Part shown: one piece after another, positions 12,854 through 13,181 of the stretch | Layout of the letters: every line of letters starts with the position of its first letter | How positions within the stretch are numbered: position 1 is the first letter of the stretch | NCBI GenBank assembly: GCA_902373515.1 | Contig: CABKML010000031.1 | Span: 1-13,181 of the forward strand | Length of the DNA stretch: 13,181 nucleotides | Source: an uncultured Eubacteriales bacterium | GTDB taxonomy: Bacteria > Bacillota > Clostridia > Saccharofermentanales > Fastidiosipilaceae | Direction: 5' to 3' | The notes under the pieces: model-generated | The model's input: the letters and a program-made list of their open reading frames with translations, nothing else | Database searches by the model: none | What the model was told of the DNA's origin: nothing | Made by a program: the position numbers and the translations under genes

Positions 12854-13181
12854 TTATATATTAATCCAATACCTTCTTGTTGTAACATTTCCTCTTGCTA
12901 AGCTATTTTTTACTTTGTTTTCCAAAATTCCGCCATTATTTTCTATAACTTTTATTGATCCGATATTGTCATCATCACATGTAATCAAAACCTTATGTAA
13001 ATTCAAAGTATCTTTACAATACGCAAGTGCCATCGAAAGCATCTTTGTTCCATAGCCCTTCATACATTCCGATTGCCTAATTTCGTACCCTATGTGACCA
13101 CCATAGTTAATCAAAAAAGAATTTAACTCATGCCTGATATTAATTTCGCCAATAAATTTTTCATTATCTATCAACCAAAAT
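12854..13181 (-). CDS. GNAT-family N-acetyltransferase, N-terminus beyond window
   Basis: The frame is open through the right edge (FWLIDNEKFIGEINIRHELN). The TTG at 13174 lies inside the domain and is not taken as the start. The visible part is the C-terminal two thirds of a GNAT fold. It includes GHIGYEIRQSECMKGYGTKM, in which the RxxxxKGYG stretch is the acetyl-CoA pyrophosphate-binding motif A. Then come LHKVLITCDDDNIGSIKVIE and NNGG, typical of motif B, and a C-terminal strand RRYWI. It transfers an acetyl group from acetyl-CoA to an amine; substrate unknown. It is likely an accessory gene like its S66 neighbour. Confidence 0.88.
   Translation of the reverse strand, partial: FWLIDNEKFIGEINIRHELNSFLINYGGHIGYEIRQSECMKGYGTKMLSMALAYCKDTLNLHKVLITCDDDNIGSIKVIENNGGILENKVKNSLARGNVTTRRYWINI

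Overview
All convincing genes in this window read on the minus strand. The style is that of a low-to-moderate GC Gram-positive (Firmicutes, most likely Clostridia-like) anaerobe: AGGAGG-type ribosome binding sites, internalin-type and BspA-type leucine-rich-repeat surface proteins with InlB-B (Listeria-Bacteroides) repeats and C-terminal sorting tails, and a PadR/HAAS(DUF1700)/DUF4097 operon. I cannot name the species. The left part (about 120-9600) looks like resident surface-protein DNA with one degraded toxin cassette. The right part (about 9600-13181) is visibly more AT-rich and is made of accessory genes and fragments of mobile elements.

Layout, left to right. Positions 1-114 are the left end of an IS3-family insertion sequence, whose transposase start is cut by the window edge. 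It abuts what looks like half of a terminator stem belonging to the next gene. 174-2294 is a large LRR/InlB-B surface protein whose Sec signal peptide is separated from the mature part by an in-frame TAG. 2471-4195 is a three-gene overlapping operon (PadR regulator, DUF1700/HAAS membrane protein, DUF4097 envelope protein), with a good promoter whose start region is covered by a perfect 26-bp palindrome. 4418-6118 is a second LRR/InlB-B/Ig-like surface protein with the same unusual VAKTGE sorting motif, its own terminator and an extended -10 promoter. 6381-7835 is a multi-spanning membrane protein with a YcxB-like segment.

7869-8822 is a polymorphic-toxin cassette: a broken, possibly EndoU-like nuclease toxin (one frameshift and one stop codon), an intact overlapping candidate immunity gene, and a possible 48-codon ORF after it. 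9101-9598 encodes a NUDIX hydrolase and 9826-10410 a SAP-domain protein.

10475-11177 is a Fic gene with an internal deletion that keeps the catalytic motif HPFNDGNGR but has lost the inhibitory region. Its upstream region carries four TTGGGA boxes at exact 20-bp steps with dyad symmetry. 11320-11623 is the C-terminal remnant of a large serine recombinase with its terminator. Two short direct repeats (near 11650 and 12810) translate to the C-terminal HVETVV tail of a 23S rRNA uracil methyltransferase (rum/rlmD type). They bracket an MccF/LD-carboxypeptidase-like S66 gene. A GNAT acetyltransferase runs off the right edge.

Reading of the whole: a surface-protein locus with an envelope-sensing operon between two anchored LRR proteins, next to an integration hot spot. 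There, successive mobile elements appear to have inserted at a rum-type attachment site and decayed, leaving accessory genes (S66 peptidase, acetyltransferase, NUDIX, SAP protein) and broken ones (Fic, recombinase, toxin).
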